A stretch of 64,000 nt of DNA. Source: CAMLJR01 sp964500675 (GTDB lineage Bacteria > Pseudomonadota > Gammaproteobacteria > Pseudomonadales > CAMLJR01). Both the position numbers and the translations under genes were made by a program. Below the pieces are notes generated by a model that made no database searches, was not told where the DNA came from, and saw only the letters and a program-made list of their open reading frames with translations. The stretch is taken from the NCBI GenBank assembly GCA_964500675.1, contig CAZCNY010000003.1:124001-188000 (forward strand), written 5' to 3'. Below, in pieces: positions 33,659-42,079 of the stretch (its first letter is position 1; each line of letters opens with the position of its first letter).

Positions 33659-33865
33659 ATGGAATCGCAGCAACTTAAACTTCTGGAGCGCAAAGTCGGC
33701 GATCTCATCCAATTGTGCGAGCAATTGGATCGCGAAAACCGGCTGTTGAAAAATGCCGCCCACGATTGGCAGCACGAGCGCGAGCAATTGATGCAAAAAA
33801 CCGAGGTCGCACGCAGCAAAGTCGAAGCGATGATCGTGCGCCTTAAAACGCTGGAGCAATCATGA
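33659..33865 (+). CDS. Small ZapB-like coiled-coil protein (TIGR02449 type)
   Basis: A 68-residue protein that is almost entirely one predicted coiled coil, with heptad Leu/Ile spacing in LLERKVGDLIQLCEQLDREN and an Arg/Lys/Glu-rich second half. Such proteins are found directly before zapA in many gammaproteobacteria. A role in the divisome is inferred from the neighbour. zapA starts 22 bp later. Confidence 0.85.
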   Translation: MESQQLKLLERKVGDLIQLCEQLDRENRLLKNAAHDWQHEREQLMQKTEVARSKVEAMIVRLKTLEQS

Positions 33866-33887
33866 GCGTAGTGTTGGAACAGCGGCC

Positions 33888-34199
33888 ATGAGCTCGACGA
33901 CCGTCACGGTAAAAATTCTCGATAAGGATTATCAGGTCGCGTGTCCGCCCGACCAGGAGCGAGCGCTCATTGAGGCGGCGCGCCATCTCGATAAACAAAT
34001 GCGCGGCGTGCGCGATTCGGGCAAAGTCATAGGGCTTGAACGCATCGCTGTGATGGTCGCACTCAATACCACGTATGAGTTGCTCAATAAGACCGAACAG
34101 GCGAACGAGACCTCGAGCGCTGGACTCGACCACATGAAAAAGCTCAGCGAGAAAATCGACGACGCGCTGCAACGTTTTCGCCAACTGGATATCGGTTGA
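33888..34199 (+). CDS. zapA: Cell division protein ZapA
   Basis: ZapA (103 residues) bundles FtsZ filaments. The N-terminal globular part VKILDKDYQVACPPDQERAL and the C-terminal helix with AVMVALNTTYELL and KKLSEKIDDAL are typical. It is followed by the 6S RNA gene and ygfA, the conserved order in this class. Confidence 0.94.
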   Translation: MSSTTVTVKILDKDYQVACPPDQERALIEAARHLDKQMRGVRDSGKVIGLERIAVMVALNTTYELLNKTEQANETSSAGLDHMKKLSEKIDDALQRFRQLDIG

Positions 34200-34226
34200 A
34201 AATGGAAATTGGCTAAGTACAGCGGC

Positions 34227-34232
34227 TATAAT
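34227..34232 (+). promoter_or_regulatory. -10 box of the 6S RNA promoter
   Basis: A perfect TATAAT lies about five bases before the predicted 5' end of the 6S RNA. No strong -35 was recognised. Confidence 0.55.
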
Positions 34233-34236
34233 CGAG

Positions 34237-34415
34237 TTTCCTGAGGTATACGCCAGGCGGTCAAAACCCCTGAGCCGATGCTGTAACAAACTGGGGGTTT
34301 CTCGTTGGTGTTGGTGTGCATGTCCGCCCGACGGAAAGCCTGAAACATCACAGAAGCCGCCACCTTGAACCACTGGGTTCAAGGGTCAAGCCGCCAGCGG
34401 TATCTCGGGGCTCTT
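34237..34415 (+). ncRNA. ssrS: 6S RNA
   Basis: 6S RNA binds the sigma-70 holoenzyme by mimicking an open promoter. The 5' strand CCTGAGGTA pairs with TATCTCGGGG at the 3' end as the closing stem. The conserved block CCCTGAGCCGATGCTGTAAC and the hairpin CCTTGAACC/GGGTTCAAGG match the E. coli and Pseudomonas RNAs. It lies between zapA and the 5-FCL gene, its usual place. The ends are set by comparison and are good to a few bases. Confidence 0.92.
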
Positions 34416-34427
34416 CAAATTTCCACC

Positions 34428-35033
34428 GTGTCCTCTCTCAGCACTCAATCCCAAAACACCAGCCGATCCGAAAAGCGCGCATTGCGACAGAGACTGCGCG
34501 CACAGCGGCGGGCGTTGCCGCGCTGGATACAGCAACGCGCGGCGCGGCGCTTGGTGCGTATAACGTTGCAACAGCATTGGTATCGACGGGCGCGCACGCT
34601 GGCGGTTTATAGCGCCAACGATGCCGAAATTGATCCTGCGCCACTCCTGCGCGCGGCGCAGGCAGTAGGTAAGCGCATACTTTTACCACGTCTGCGCCGA
34701 CGCCAACTCGAATTTGTCACTTATCGCCGCGGCTCCGCATTGCGGCGCAACCGTTTCAATATTCCGGAGCCGATCGGCGCGGCGGTGCCGATTGAAAAGA
34801 TCGATGTCGTGTGCGTGCCATTGGTCGGCTTTGATCGGCGAGGTCGACGGCTCGGGATGGGCGGAGGATTTTACGATCGGACGTTCGCGAAGCGCGCGCA
34901 AACAAAACAGCGAGGGCCGCGTTTAATCGGACTCGCGTATGCGTGTCAGGAGGTTGCGCAGCTGCCGCACGAGGATTGGGACGTGCGGCTAAAGGATATA
35001 GTCACAGAGCGCGAGTGGATTCGAGCGCGCTGA
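34428..35033 (+). CDS. ygfA: 5-formyltetrahydrofolate cyclo-ligase
   Basis: This enzyme uses ATP to convert 5-formyl-THF to 5,10-methenyl-THF. SEKRALRQRLRAQRRALP is the N-terminal basic helix, VCVPLVGFDRRGRRLGMGGGFYDR, read here as LVGFDRRGRRLGMGGGFYDR, is the ATP/substrate signature, and HEDWDVRLKDIVTE ends the fold. The likely start is the GTG at 34428 (201 residues). An ATG-initiated frame from 34365 would begin inside the 6S RNA. It may be cotranscribed with 6S RNA as in E. coli. Confidence 0.9.
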   Translation: MSSLSTQSQNTSRSEKRALRQRLRAQRRALPRWIQQRAARRLVRITLQQHWYRRARTLAVYSANDAEIDPAPLLRAAQAVGKRILLPRLRRRQLEFVTYRRGSALRRNRFNIPEPIGAAVPIEKIDVVCVPLVGFDRRGRRLGMGGGFYDRTFAKRAQTKQRGPRLIGLAYACQEVAQLPHEDWDVRLKDIVTEREWIRAR

Positions 35034-35066
35034 ATTCAATGTTAACGACGGTTCGATGTCCAGGCG

Positions 35067-35168
35067 TTAGCCCAGCATCACATTCAGCGTCGCAGTCAGC
35101 AATGTGCCGAGTGCGAACAACAGGACGGTAACGGTAACGGCATCGGGTTTGGCAGATTTGGCGTACAT
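35067..35168 (-). CDS. Small single-span membrane protein (33 residues)
   Basis: An ATG at 35168 opens a 33-codon frame: MYAKSAKPDAVTV, then the hydrophobic stretch TVLLFALGTLLTATLNVML and a final Gly before TAA. The short basic N-terminus and one apolar helix are typical of small inner-membrane proteins. The ribosome site is weak. It lies in a 349-bp gap between the 5-FCL gene and ilvA where nothing else was recognised. Function unknown. Confidence 0.5.
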   Translation of the reverse strand: MYAKSAKPDAVTVTVLLFALGTLLTATLNVMLG

Positions 35169-35382
35169 TGCGGGCAACCTCAAACGAATCGACTGCAGCG
35201 CCGTTTATCACAACTCGGCGACGGGTATATAGGTTTGAATGAGGTTAGTCAGCCGTTTCGGTGATCGCCAGAGGCAGCGCTCGCTGTTTGTCAGAACTGC
35301 GAGCGAACACCATTGCAATTGCTAATTCGATCACAAATTTGATCCGCAACGCCGCGTTTGTACTCGACCATCCGCTGAAAGC

Positions 35383-36909
35383 TCACGGGCGTCTGCCGAG
35401 AAAAAGCTGATAGGCGGGATTCTCGGTTTCGCACTGATAGGGATAACTGAGCTCCTGCAAAAATTGCTGTAACGCTTTGTGTTCGCTGCCCGGTACTTGC
35501 ATGCCGACCAGCACGCGCCCGTAGGCCGCACCGTGGTTGCGATAATGGAACATCGAGATATTCCAGCGCGCGCCGAGATGCGTGAGAAAGTTGAGCAGCG
35601 CGCCGGGCCGTTCGGGAAATTCGAAGCGGTACAGCACTTCATCGTCGACGCAAGCCGGGGCGTGGCCGCCGACCATGTGACGGATATGCAATTTCGCCAT
35701 TTCGTTATCGGTAAGATCGAGCGCCGCGTAATTTTTTGCACGCAATTCCTCGATTAATTCGATGCGATCGCCACCACCGGGCGCCACTTGCATGCCGACG
35801 AAAATTTGCGCTGACTGCCGGTCGGCAAAGCGATAGTTGAATTCAGTGATATTGCGTTTGCCGAGCGCGCTGCAAAATGTTTTGAAAGCGCCCGGTTTCT
35901 CGGGGATCGTTACGGTGAGAATCGCTTCGCGCTGCTCACCGATTTCGGTGCGTTCGGAGATGTAGCGCAGGCGATCGAAATTCGTGTTCGCGCCGCTATC
36001 GATCGCGAGCAATGTCTGATCCTTGACGTTATGCGTTTCGATATATTTTTTCAACCCGGCTAACGCCAATGCGCCGGCGGGTTCGGCGATCGAGCGCGTG
36101 TCGTCGAAAATATCTTTAATCGCCGCGCAGATTTCATCCGTCGTGACGGTGATGACGCCATCGATAGTTTTGCGCAGGATTTTGAAAGTCTCCTTGCCGA
36201 TTCGCGCCACCGCCGCGCCATCGGCGAACAGACCAACATGCGGCAGCGTGACGCGCTTGCCGGCATCCATCGCCGCTTTCAAACACGCCGCATCGTCGGC
36301 TTCGACCGCGAACACTTTGATGTCGGGGCGCACGTATTTCACAAACGCCGCCACCCCTGCGCATAAACCGCCGCCGCCGACCGGAACGAATACCGCATCG
36401 AGCGGCCCGGTGTGCTGGCGCAAAATCTCCATGCCAACGGTGCCTTGCCCGGCGATGACGTCGGGATCGTCGAACGGATGAATGTAGGTGAGCTGTTTTT
36501 CTTCGACCAATTGCTGCGCGTGTTGCGAGGCTTCATCGTAGGTATCGCCGTGCAAAATGACCTTGGCGCCCCGCGAACGCACGGCATCGACTTTGATATG
36601 TGGCGTGGTTTTCGGCATCACGATGGTCGCCTTGATACCGAGTTTTGCGGCTGCCAACGCCAGCCCCTGCGCGTGATTGCCGGCCGAAGCGCAGATCACA
36701 CCGCGCGCGAGTTGCTCGGGTGTCAATTGCGCAACCTTGTTGTACGCGCCGCGCAACTTGAACGAAAACACGGGTTGCAAATCCTCGCGTTTGAGCAAGA
36801 TGCGATTGTCGAAACGCTTCGACAATTGCTGTGCTTCATCGATCGGCGTTTCGATAGCAACGTCGTAAACGCGAGCGCGGAGTATTTTCTTTACATAGTC
36901 GTGAAGCAT
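35383..36909 (-). CDS. ilvA: Threonine ammonia-lyase, biosynthetic
   Basis: IlvA deaminates threonine to 2-oxobutanoate, the first step of isoleucine synthesis. The 508 residues match the long allosteric form. The PLP Lys lies in FSFKLRGAYNK, the phosphate loop is GGGGLCAG, and SAGNHAQG is present. Two ACT-like regulatory segments follow (AILTVTIPEKPGAFKTF and RFEFPERPGALLNFLTHLG), so isoleucine inhibition is expected. It is divergent from rpiA as in Pseudomonas. Confidence 0.96.
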   Translation of the reverse strand: MLHDYVKKILRARVYDVAIETPIDEAQQLSKRFDNRILLKREDLQPVFSFKLRGAYNKVAQLTPEQLARGVICASAGNHAQGLALAAAKLGIKATIVMPKTTPHIKVDAVRSRGAKVILHGDTYDEASQHAQQLVEEKQLTYIHPFDDPDVIAGQGTVGMEILRQHTGPLDAVFVPVGGGGLCAGVAAFVKYVRPDIKVFAVEADDAACLKAAMDAGKRVTLPHVGLFADGAAVARIGKETFKILRKTIDGVITVTTDEICAAIKDIFDDTRSIAEPAGALALAGLKKYIETHNVKDQTLLAIDSGANTNFDRLRYISERTEIGEQREAILTVTIPEKPGAFKTFCSALGKRNITEFNYRFADRQSAQIFVGMQVAPGGGDRIELIEELRAKNYAALDLTDNEMAKLHIRHMVGGHAPACVDDEVLYRFEFPERPGALLNFLTHLGARWNISMFHYRNHGAAYGRVLVGMQVPGSEHKALQQFLQELSYPYQCETENPAYQLFLGRRP

Positions 36910-36996
36910 GATGGATCGAATCGGTTCCGGGCTGTGCGCGGCAAAATGGGCTGACCTAAAGCGTGTCAGTGTAAACGAGCACGCGGCCGCATCCTA

Positions 36997-37002
36997 TATA
37001 AT
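36997..37002 (+). promoter_or_regulatory. Candidate -10 box for rpiA
   Basis: TATAAT lies 43 bp before the rpiA start in the ilvA-rpiA gap. The -35 is not evident. Confidence 0.4.
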
Positions 37003-37045
37003 CGCGCTTTTCTTTAGTTGGTTGTGAATAGTGGAGCCGTCCCCG

Positions 37046-37750
37046 ATGAGTAATCCAGCGATGAACCCGGAAGCCGTCAGTCAAGATAAATTAAAGCAGG
37101 CTGTTGCGCGGGCCGCGGTCGAATATGTGCAACCGCGTTTGCATGAGGACAGCGTGATCGGCATCGGCACCGGCTCGACCGCGAATTACTTCATCGATTA
37201 TCTCGCGCCGTTGCGCGACCGCTTCGCCGGTGCAGTGGCGAGTTCGGAAGCGTCGGCGCAGCGGCTCAAAAAGCACGGTATCGAGGTGTTCGATCTCAAC
37301 AGCACAGGCACTTTCGACATCTATGTCGATGGCGCCGATGAAGCCAATCACGCGCTCGAACTCATCAAAGGCGGCGGCGCCGCGCTCACGCGCGAAAAAA
37401 TCGTCGCGGCGTGCGCGCGTGAATTCGTCTGCATCGCCGATGCGAGCAAATATGTTGCAACGCTCGGCGCCTATCCGCTGCCGATCGAAGTCATTCCGAT
37501 GGCGCGAAGTTACGTCGCGCGCGAACTCGTCAAGCTCGGCGGCGACCCGGTCTACCGCGAGGGTGTGGTCACCGACAACGGCAATATCATCCTCGATGTT
37601 CACCATTTTCCGATCGCGGCACCGCGCGATATTGAAACCCGCATCAATCTAATCACGGGCGTCGTCACCAACGGTTTGTTCGCGCTGCGACCCGCGGATG
37701 TGCTGCTGCTGGCTACTCCGGCCGGCGTTCAAACCTTGCGCCGGACCTAA
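37046..37750 (+). CDS. rpiA: Ribose-5-phosphate isomerase A
   Basis: RpiA interconverts ribose-5-P and ribulose-5-P. From the ATG at 37046 (GTGGAG upstream) the protein has 234 residues. GIGTGSTANYFID, the active-site DGADEANHALELIKGGGAAL and the catalytic KIVAACAREFVCIADASK are all present, with the C-terminal LDVHHFPI and INLITGVVTNGLFA. A GTG at 37031 and an ATG at 37061 are other possible starts. Confidence 0.96.
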   Translation: MSNPAMNPEAVSQDKLKQAVARAAVEYVQPRLHEDSVIGIGTGSTANYFIDYLAPLRDRFAGAVASSEASAQRLKKHGIEVFDLNSTGTFDIYVDGADEANHALELIKGGGAALTREKIVAACAREFVCIADASKYVATLGAYPLPIEVIPMARSYVARELVKLGGDPVYREGVVTDNGNIILDVHHFPIAAPRDIETRINLITGVVTNGLFALRPADVLLLATPAGVQTLRRT

Positions 37751-37800
37751 TCCGACGCACTTGCGCTGCGGCTGCTATAGTTGAAGCAGCTTCTAAACCG

Positions 37801-37827
37801 TAAAGCTCGTCAGCATATTGCCGATAG
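37801..37827 (+). promoter_or_regulatory. FliA (sigma-28) promoter for the chemotaxis receptor
   Basis: TAAAGCTC (37801-37808), exactly 11 bases, then GCCGATAG (37820-37827). The enterobacterial FliA consensus is TAAAGTTT-N11-GCCGATAA, so 13 of 16 positions agree with perfect spacing. It lies about 90 bp upstream of the receptor start, as expected for a late flagellar/chemotaxis gene. Confidence 0.8.
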
Positions 37828-37916
37828 AGTAGCGGTGAGCGCCGCAGTTGCCTGTGAAGTTGCAGGAGGGCTGTGTAGGCATTGAGAGATTTCGCATTTT
37901 CCCGAAAGGATCTGTG

Positions 37917-39563
37917 ATGAATAACATGAGCGTCGGGCAACGCCTGGCTATTTTGGTGGCGCTACCGCTGGTGGTGATCCTCGTTATCGTGGTGTCTTCG
38001 CTGAGTTCATTCGCGAAGATTAACGCCGGGGTCGGTCAGATCTACGATGCGCGCGTGGTGCCCCTGACCGAGTTGAAAAAAGTCAACGATGCCTACGGCA
38101 TCGATATGGTGACGGCGATCAATAAGGCGACGATCGGCATGATGACGCCGGCTGAAGCTTACGCATTGCTTACGCGCGCGGAAAAGCAAGCACGTGAAAA
38201 TTGGGCGACGTATCAAAAACTGCCGCTGACTCCTGAGGAGCGCAAGCTGTCCGATGAAATGTCGATGCCGGCGGAAAAGGCGTTGCGGCGCGTCGATGCC
38301 GCCGCCAAGGTGCTTGAGCCATTGGGCGATTCGATGGCGCTCAACGATAAGGGCGATCCTGTGATCATGGAATATAACGGCGATCTGTATGAATACATCG
38401 ATCCGATCACGTCGCGTTTGCAAAAATTGATCGATATTCAGCTCGATAATGCTCATCGTGAACGCGCTGCCGCGCAGAAAATTTACGATACGGTATTCAT
38501 GGTGTTCATCGCCATGGCCGTTGCGGCGGTGGCGATTATGGTGCTGTTCGGCAGCTGGGTCGCGCGCAGTATTTCGCGCCCGCTGAATACGCTGCGCGGC
38601 GCGATTGAAACGACCGAGCGCAATCGCGATCTCACCGTCAGTGTCGATATCGATCAACACGACGAGATTGGCAGCGTGGCGCATGCGTTTCAATCGATGG
38701 TCAATCGCTTCCGCGATATTTTGAGCGATGTGCGCGAAACCAGCGCGCGTCTGCAACACAGTGCGCAGGAGCTTGCGAATAACACCGAGCAAACGCGCGA
38801 GGGCGCTTCGCTGCAAATGCGCGAAACCGATCAGGTCGCGACGGCGACAACGGAAATGACGCACGCGATCGAGGAGGTCAGCCGCAACGCCCATCAAGCC
38901 GCCGACGCCGCCAACAACGCGAATCGCGAAACCGAAAGCGGCAACAAAGTCCTTGAGCAAACGCTGGCCTCGATCGAAAGCTTGTCTCATCGCATGGACA
39001 CCGCGGGTGACGTGATCAAGCGCGTGGAGACGGACAGCGCTTCAATCGGCTCGGTGCTCGACGTGATTCGCGGCATCGCGGAGCAGACCAATTTATTGGC
39101 CTTGAACGCGGCGATCGAGGCCGCACGCGCGGGCGAGCAGGGCCGCGGTTTCGCGGTGGTTGCCGACGAGGTGCGCTCGCTGGCGCAGCGAACGCAAGAG
39201 TCGACCCAGGAAATTCAGGGCATGATCGAGCGTCTGCAATCGAGCGCGCGCGAAGCGGTGCGCTCAATGGCCGACGGCACCGATGAAATGCAGCGCACGA
39301 TGAGCCAGGCTACGCGCGCGAGCGAATCGCTCGCTGCGATCAAGCAAGCGGTGGCAATGATCAACGACATGAACACCCAAATCGCGAGTGCTACGGAAGA
39401 GCAGATGGCGGTGTCGCAGGAGATTTCGCGCAATGTTGTGAACATTTCCGATGTCGCGAAGAGCTCCGCACACTCGGTGCAAGAAGTCGACAAGACCAGC
39501 CGCGAGTTGAACGACACAGCGAGCCGCTTGGCGAGCCTTGTCAACGAATTCCGCACGCATTAA
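37917..39563 (+). CDS. Methyl-accepting chemotaxis protein
   Basis: From the ATG at 37917 (GAAAGGA eight bases before) the receptor has 548 residues. A first membrane helix (LAILVALPLVVILVIVVSSL), a ~165-residue helical periplasmic domain resembling four-helix-bundle (4HB_MCP) sensors, a second membrane helix (VFIAMAVAAVAIMVLFGSWV), a HAMP linker and the signalling hairpin follow. The hairpin tip is IRGIAEQTNLLALNAAIEAA, then GRGFAVVADEVRSLA. The ligand is unknown. The stop codon lies within the left arm of an inverted repeat. No C-terminal CheR pentapeptide is visible. Confidence 0.95.
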   Translation: MNNMSVGQRLAILVALPLVVILVIVVSSLSSFAKINAGVGQIYDARVVPLTELKKVNDAYGIDMVTAINKATIGMMTPAEAYALLTRAEKQARENWATYQKLPLTPEERKLSDEMSMPAEKALRRVDAAAKVLEPLGDSMALNDKGDPVIMEYNGDLYEYIDPITSRLQKLIDIQLDNAHRERAAAQKIYDTVFMVFIAMAVAAVAIMVLFGSWVARSISRPLNTLRGAIETTERNRDLTVSVDIDQHDEIGSVAHAFQSMVNRFRDILSDVRETSARLQHSAQELANNTEQTREGASLQMRETDQVATATTEMTHAIEEVSRNAHQAADAANNANRETESGNKVLEQTLASIESLSHRMDTAGDVIKRVETDSASIGSVLDVIRGIAEQTNLLALNAAIEAARAGEQGRGFAVVADEVRSLAQRTQESTQEIQGMIERLQSSAREAVRSMADGTDEMQRTMSQATRASESLAAIKQAVAMINDMNTQIASATEEQMAVSQEISRNVVNISDVAKSSAHSVQEVDKTSRELNDTASRLASLVNEFRTH

Positions 39564-39639
39564 ATCCCCCACTCGCCTTGCTCGCAGCCCCTTTGGGATC
39601 TTTGGTTCCTTCAATTAAAGGGGACCAAGGGGGATTTAA
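39560..39639. repeat. 80-bp inverted-repeat element between convergent genes
   Basis: TTAAATCCCCC (39560-39570) and GGGGGATTTAA (39629-39639) are a perfect 11-bp inverted repeat. Inside lies a second hairpin, TTGGTTCC...GGGGACCAA. Each outer arm contains the TAA stop of the gene that runs into it (the receptor from the left, the FAH protein from the right). It may act as a bidirectional terminator or be a small palindromic mobile repeat. Confidence 0.75.
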
Positions 39640-40310
39640 ATAACCCTTGTATCGATACGCAACAAATCGCCCGGGCAATTCTTCCCGAGCATAGCGAGCA
39701 ATGTGTCACCGCTTTGTAGCGGCCCAACACCCGCCGGTGTACCCGTTGAGATAATATCGCCCGGTTGCAGCGAAAAGTTTTTTGAAATTTCGACGATTAA
39801 ATCGACCACGCCGAATAACATCTGCGCTGTATTGCCGTCCTGCTGCAACTTGTCATTGCGATAAAGTTGCAGCGACAGATTTTGCAAATCAACTTGCTCC
39901 GCAGAAATAAACGGCGAAACGGGATAAGCGCCGTCGAACGCTTTCGCGCGTTCCCACGGCTGGCCTTGTTTTTTCAACTTATCCTGTACATCGCGCAGCG
40001 TTAAATCGAGTGCGATACCAACGCCGGCGATCGCCGCGCGCGCTTGCGCCGCGTCGCCGTTCTGCAATGGTGCACCGATCAAAATCGCCAGTTCGGTTTC
40101 GTGATGCACGCTGCCACGATCCTGTGGAATGCGCAGCGGCTGTGCCAGGTCGCACGCCGCGCTCGCAGGCTTCATAAATAAAATCGGCTCGGCCGGAATT
40201 GGATTATTTAACTCAGCGGCATGCGCGGCGTAATTGCGGCCGACACAGACAATTTTGCCAAGTACGTGCGCAAACGGTTTGCCATTTAATTGCGGAATGA
40301 ATGAGGCCAT
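39636..40310 (-). CDS. Fumarylacetoacetate hydrolase family protein
   Basis: A 224-residue FAH-fold protein (YcgM/FAHD1 type). It has KIVCVGRNYAAHAAELNNP at the N-terminus, the metal-binding Glu pair in HHETELAILIG, a later Asp in GVGIALDLTLRD, and the C-terminal GDIISTGTPAGVGPLQSGD. Members hydrolyse or decarboxylate acylpyruvates and oxaloacetate-like compounds. It lies 42 bp after the NRDE gene on the same strand. Exact substrate unknown. Confidence 0.9.
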   Translation of the reverse strand: MASFIPQLNGKPFAHVLGKIVCVGRNYAAHAAELNNPIPAEPILFMKPASAACDLAQPLRIPQDRGSVHHETELAILIGAPLQNGDAAQARAAIAGVGIALDLTLRDVQDKLKKQGQPWERAKAFDGAYPVSPFISAEQVDLQNLSLQLYRNDKLQQDGNTAQMLFGVVDLIVEISKNFSLQPGDIISTGTPAGVGPLQSGDTLLAMLGKNCPGDLLRIDTRVI

Positions 40311-40352
40311 CGTGTGCTCGTTGTTAAGGATTGAGAGTCCCGCGTTGCATGT

Positions 40353-41120
40353 TCAGTTGTGATCAGACCAACGCTGCGTGAGCAAACTACCGATCGGCCT
40401 GCCGTGGCTGCCGAAATTTTGTTCGCAGATTTCAACACCGCCGTCGCTGTCGATAAGCAGCGCGGTCGAAGCGCGCGTGCCATATAAATCCGACGCGATA
40501 AAGCGCGCGGAGAATTTGCGTTCGAGATCGAGCCCAACGCCGGTATCCGGCAGCTCGGCATCGGGAGGCCGGTGCGTATCGGCCAAAATGCGCAGCAATG
40601 CGGCGGCGGAAGGCTCGCGCTCGAGCAACTCGTGCAACTCGGTTTTGCTGCCGACTACCTTGGGCCAGGGTGTATCGAGACTGTCATTGGAAAGCCCGTA
40701 AACACCGCGGCCGAGTGCGCGCGGTGCATCGCCGCGATTCGAGCAATAATAAATCGCGGCGCCGTCGCCGAGCAGTAAATTGAAGCCGGCGTAATGCTCG
40801 CCATCGGTGTGCGCGCGCTGTGCAAAGTCAGCCGCCGATTCTGTGCCGAGCAAAAAGTTGCGCGTCAATTCGCCGCGCGAACGCTGTTTGGCGGTGCGCT
40901 GCACGCCTTCGCGGACGTTGGTGATCGCCGCGAAACGACGGTTCTGCGCGACACCAAGCCAAGTGCCGCCGGCTTCGAGATCGCGACCAGCGAACACCTG
41001 CGGCGCTTCGGGCCACGCGTGCAGCGGCCGCGCTGGACGCGCATAAAACTCATCGCGATTGGCCGCCAGCACGAACGGAAAGCGCGGATGACTGTCGATA
41101 GCAAACACGATTAAACACAT
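40353..41120 (-). CDS. NRDE (TANGO2-like) family protein
   Basis: This 255-residue protein begins MCLIVFA and carries the family motif AANRDEFYARPARPLHAWPE. Cys2 is the candidate Ntn-type nucleophile after Met removal. GTWLGVAQNRRFAAITN and HYAGFNLLLGDG, followed by YGLSNDSLDTPWPKV, match TANGO2/NRDE proteins, linked to heme or lipid handling but without a settled biochemical role. Convention places it close to lgt in Pseudomonas, as here. Confidence 0.92.
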   Translation of the reverse strand: MCLIVFAIDSHPRFPFVLAANRDEFYARPARPLHAWPEAPQVFAGRDLEAGGTWLGVAQNRRFAAITNVREGVQRTAKQRSRGELTRNFLLGTESAADFAQRAHTDGEHYAGFNLLLGDGAAIYYCSNRGDAPRALGRGVYGLSNDSLDTPWPKVVGSKTELHELLEREPSAAALLRILADTHRPPDAELPDTGVGLDLERKFSARFIASDLYGTRASTALLIDSDGGVEICEQNFGSHGRPIGSLLTQRWSDHN

Positions 41121-41253
41121 GGGCGCGCCGCTCTCATTTGCCCGTTCTCATTTACGCATTTTAATTTACAAGAGTGGCGGCGATAATAACGGCTTTTTGC
41201 GCGGTCACGCGCGAATTTCTCGATCCCCCCAGCACCTGACAATAGAGGCGCCG

Positions 41254-42060
41254 ATGCTGCAACATCCCAATATCGATCCCGTGGCTTTTCGCATCGGGCC
41301 TGTCGCCGTACATTGGTACGGACTCGCGTATCTCACCGGCTTCGTGATCGCGTGGCTGCTGGCCACGCGCCGGGCGCGTCGCGCGGATTCTCCAGTGACG
41401 CAAAAACAGGTCGAGGATGTGATTTTCTATGGCGCGCTCGGCGTCATTCTGGGCGGCCGTTGTGGCTATGTTTTGTTCTACAACTTCGATAAATTCGTGC
41501 GCGATCCGCTCTGGCTGTTCCGCGTGTGGGAGGGCGGTATGTCGTTTCACGGCGGCGCGCTCGGTGTCATCATTGCAATGGCGCTATATGCGCGCTCGCA
41601 GCGAATTAATCTCGCGCTCCTGTGGGATTTCGTCGCACCGCTCGTACCGCTCGGTTTACTGCTTGGACGGCTTGCGAATTTTCTCAATCAGGAGTTGTGG
41701 GGGCGCCCGACCAATGTGCCGTGGGCGATGGTATTTCCGCTCACCGATCCACAAAAAATTCCGCGCCATCCTTCGCAATTGTATGAAGCGTTTCTCGAAG
41801 GATTGGTGCTGTTCACGATTCTCTGGACGTATTCGCGCAAGCCGCGCCCGCCATACGCGGTCGGCGCGTTGTTTTTATTTTTCTACGGCGTGTTTCGTTT
41901 CATCGTCGAATTTTTTCGCGAGCCCGACGAGCAGATCGGCTTCGCCGCATTCGGCTGGATGAGTCGCGGCCAGGAATTGTGCATTCCGATGATTATCGCG
42001 GGTATCGCATTATTTATTTACGCGTATAGAACCCCCCGCTCCCTGCCGGAGAGGGAATAA
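41254..42060 (+). CDS. lgt: Prolipoprotein diacylglyceryl transferase
   Basis: Lgt transfers diacylglycerol to the lipobox Cys of prolipoproteins in the inner membrane. From the ATG at 41254 (GAGG seven bases before) it has 268 residues and about seven membrane segments. GLAYLTGFVIAW, MSFHGGALGVIIA and the signature GRLANFLNQELWGRPT are present. The in-frame extension to 41119 reads into the promoter region of the divergent NRDE gene and is rejected. Confidence 0.95.
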   Translation: MLQHPNIDPVAFRIGPVAVHWYGLAYLTGFVIAWLLATRRARRADSPVTQKQVEDVIFYGALGVILGGRCGYVLFYNFDKFVRDPLWLFRVWEGGMSFHGGALGVIIAMALYARSQRINLALLWDFVAPLVPLGLLLGRLANFLNQELWGRPTNVPWAMVFPLTDPQKIPRHPSQLYEAFLEGLVLFTILWTYSRKPRPPYAVGALFLFFYGVFRFIVEFFREPDEQIGFAAFGWMSRGQELCIPMIIAGIALFIYAYRTPRSLPERE

Positions 42061-42079
42061 CAACTTGCGAGTTTTGTAG

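Noticed and set aside
34365..34427. N-terminal extension of the 5-FCL protein
   Set aside because: It would start inside the 6S RNA and has no family match; the GTG at 34428 fits.
38007..38990. 327-residue minus-strand open frame
   Set aside because: Antisense to the chemotaxis receptor; no domain.
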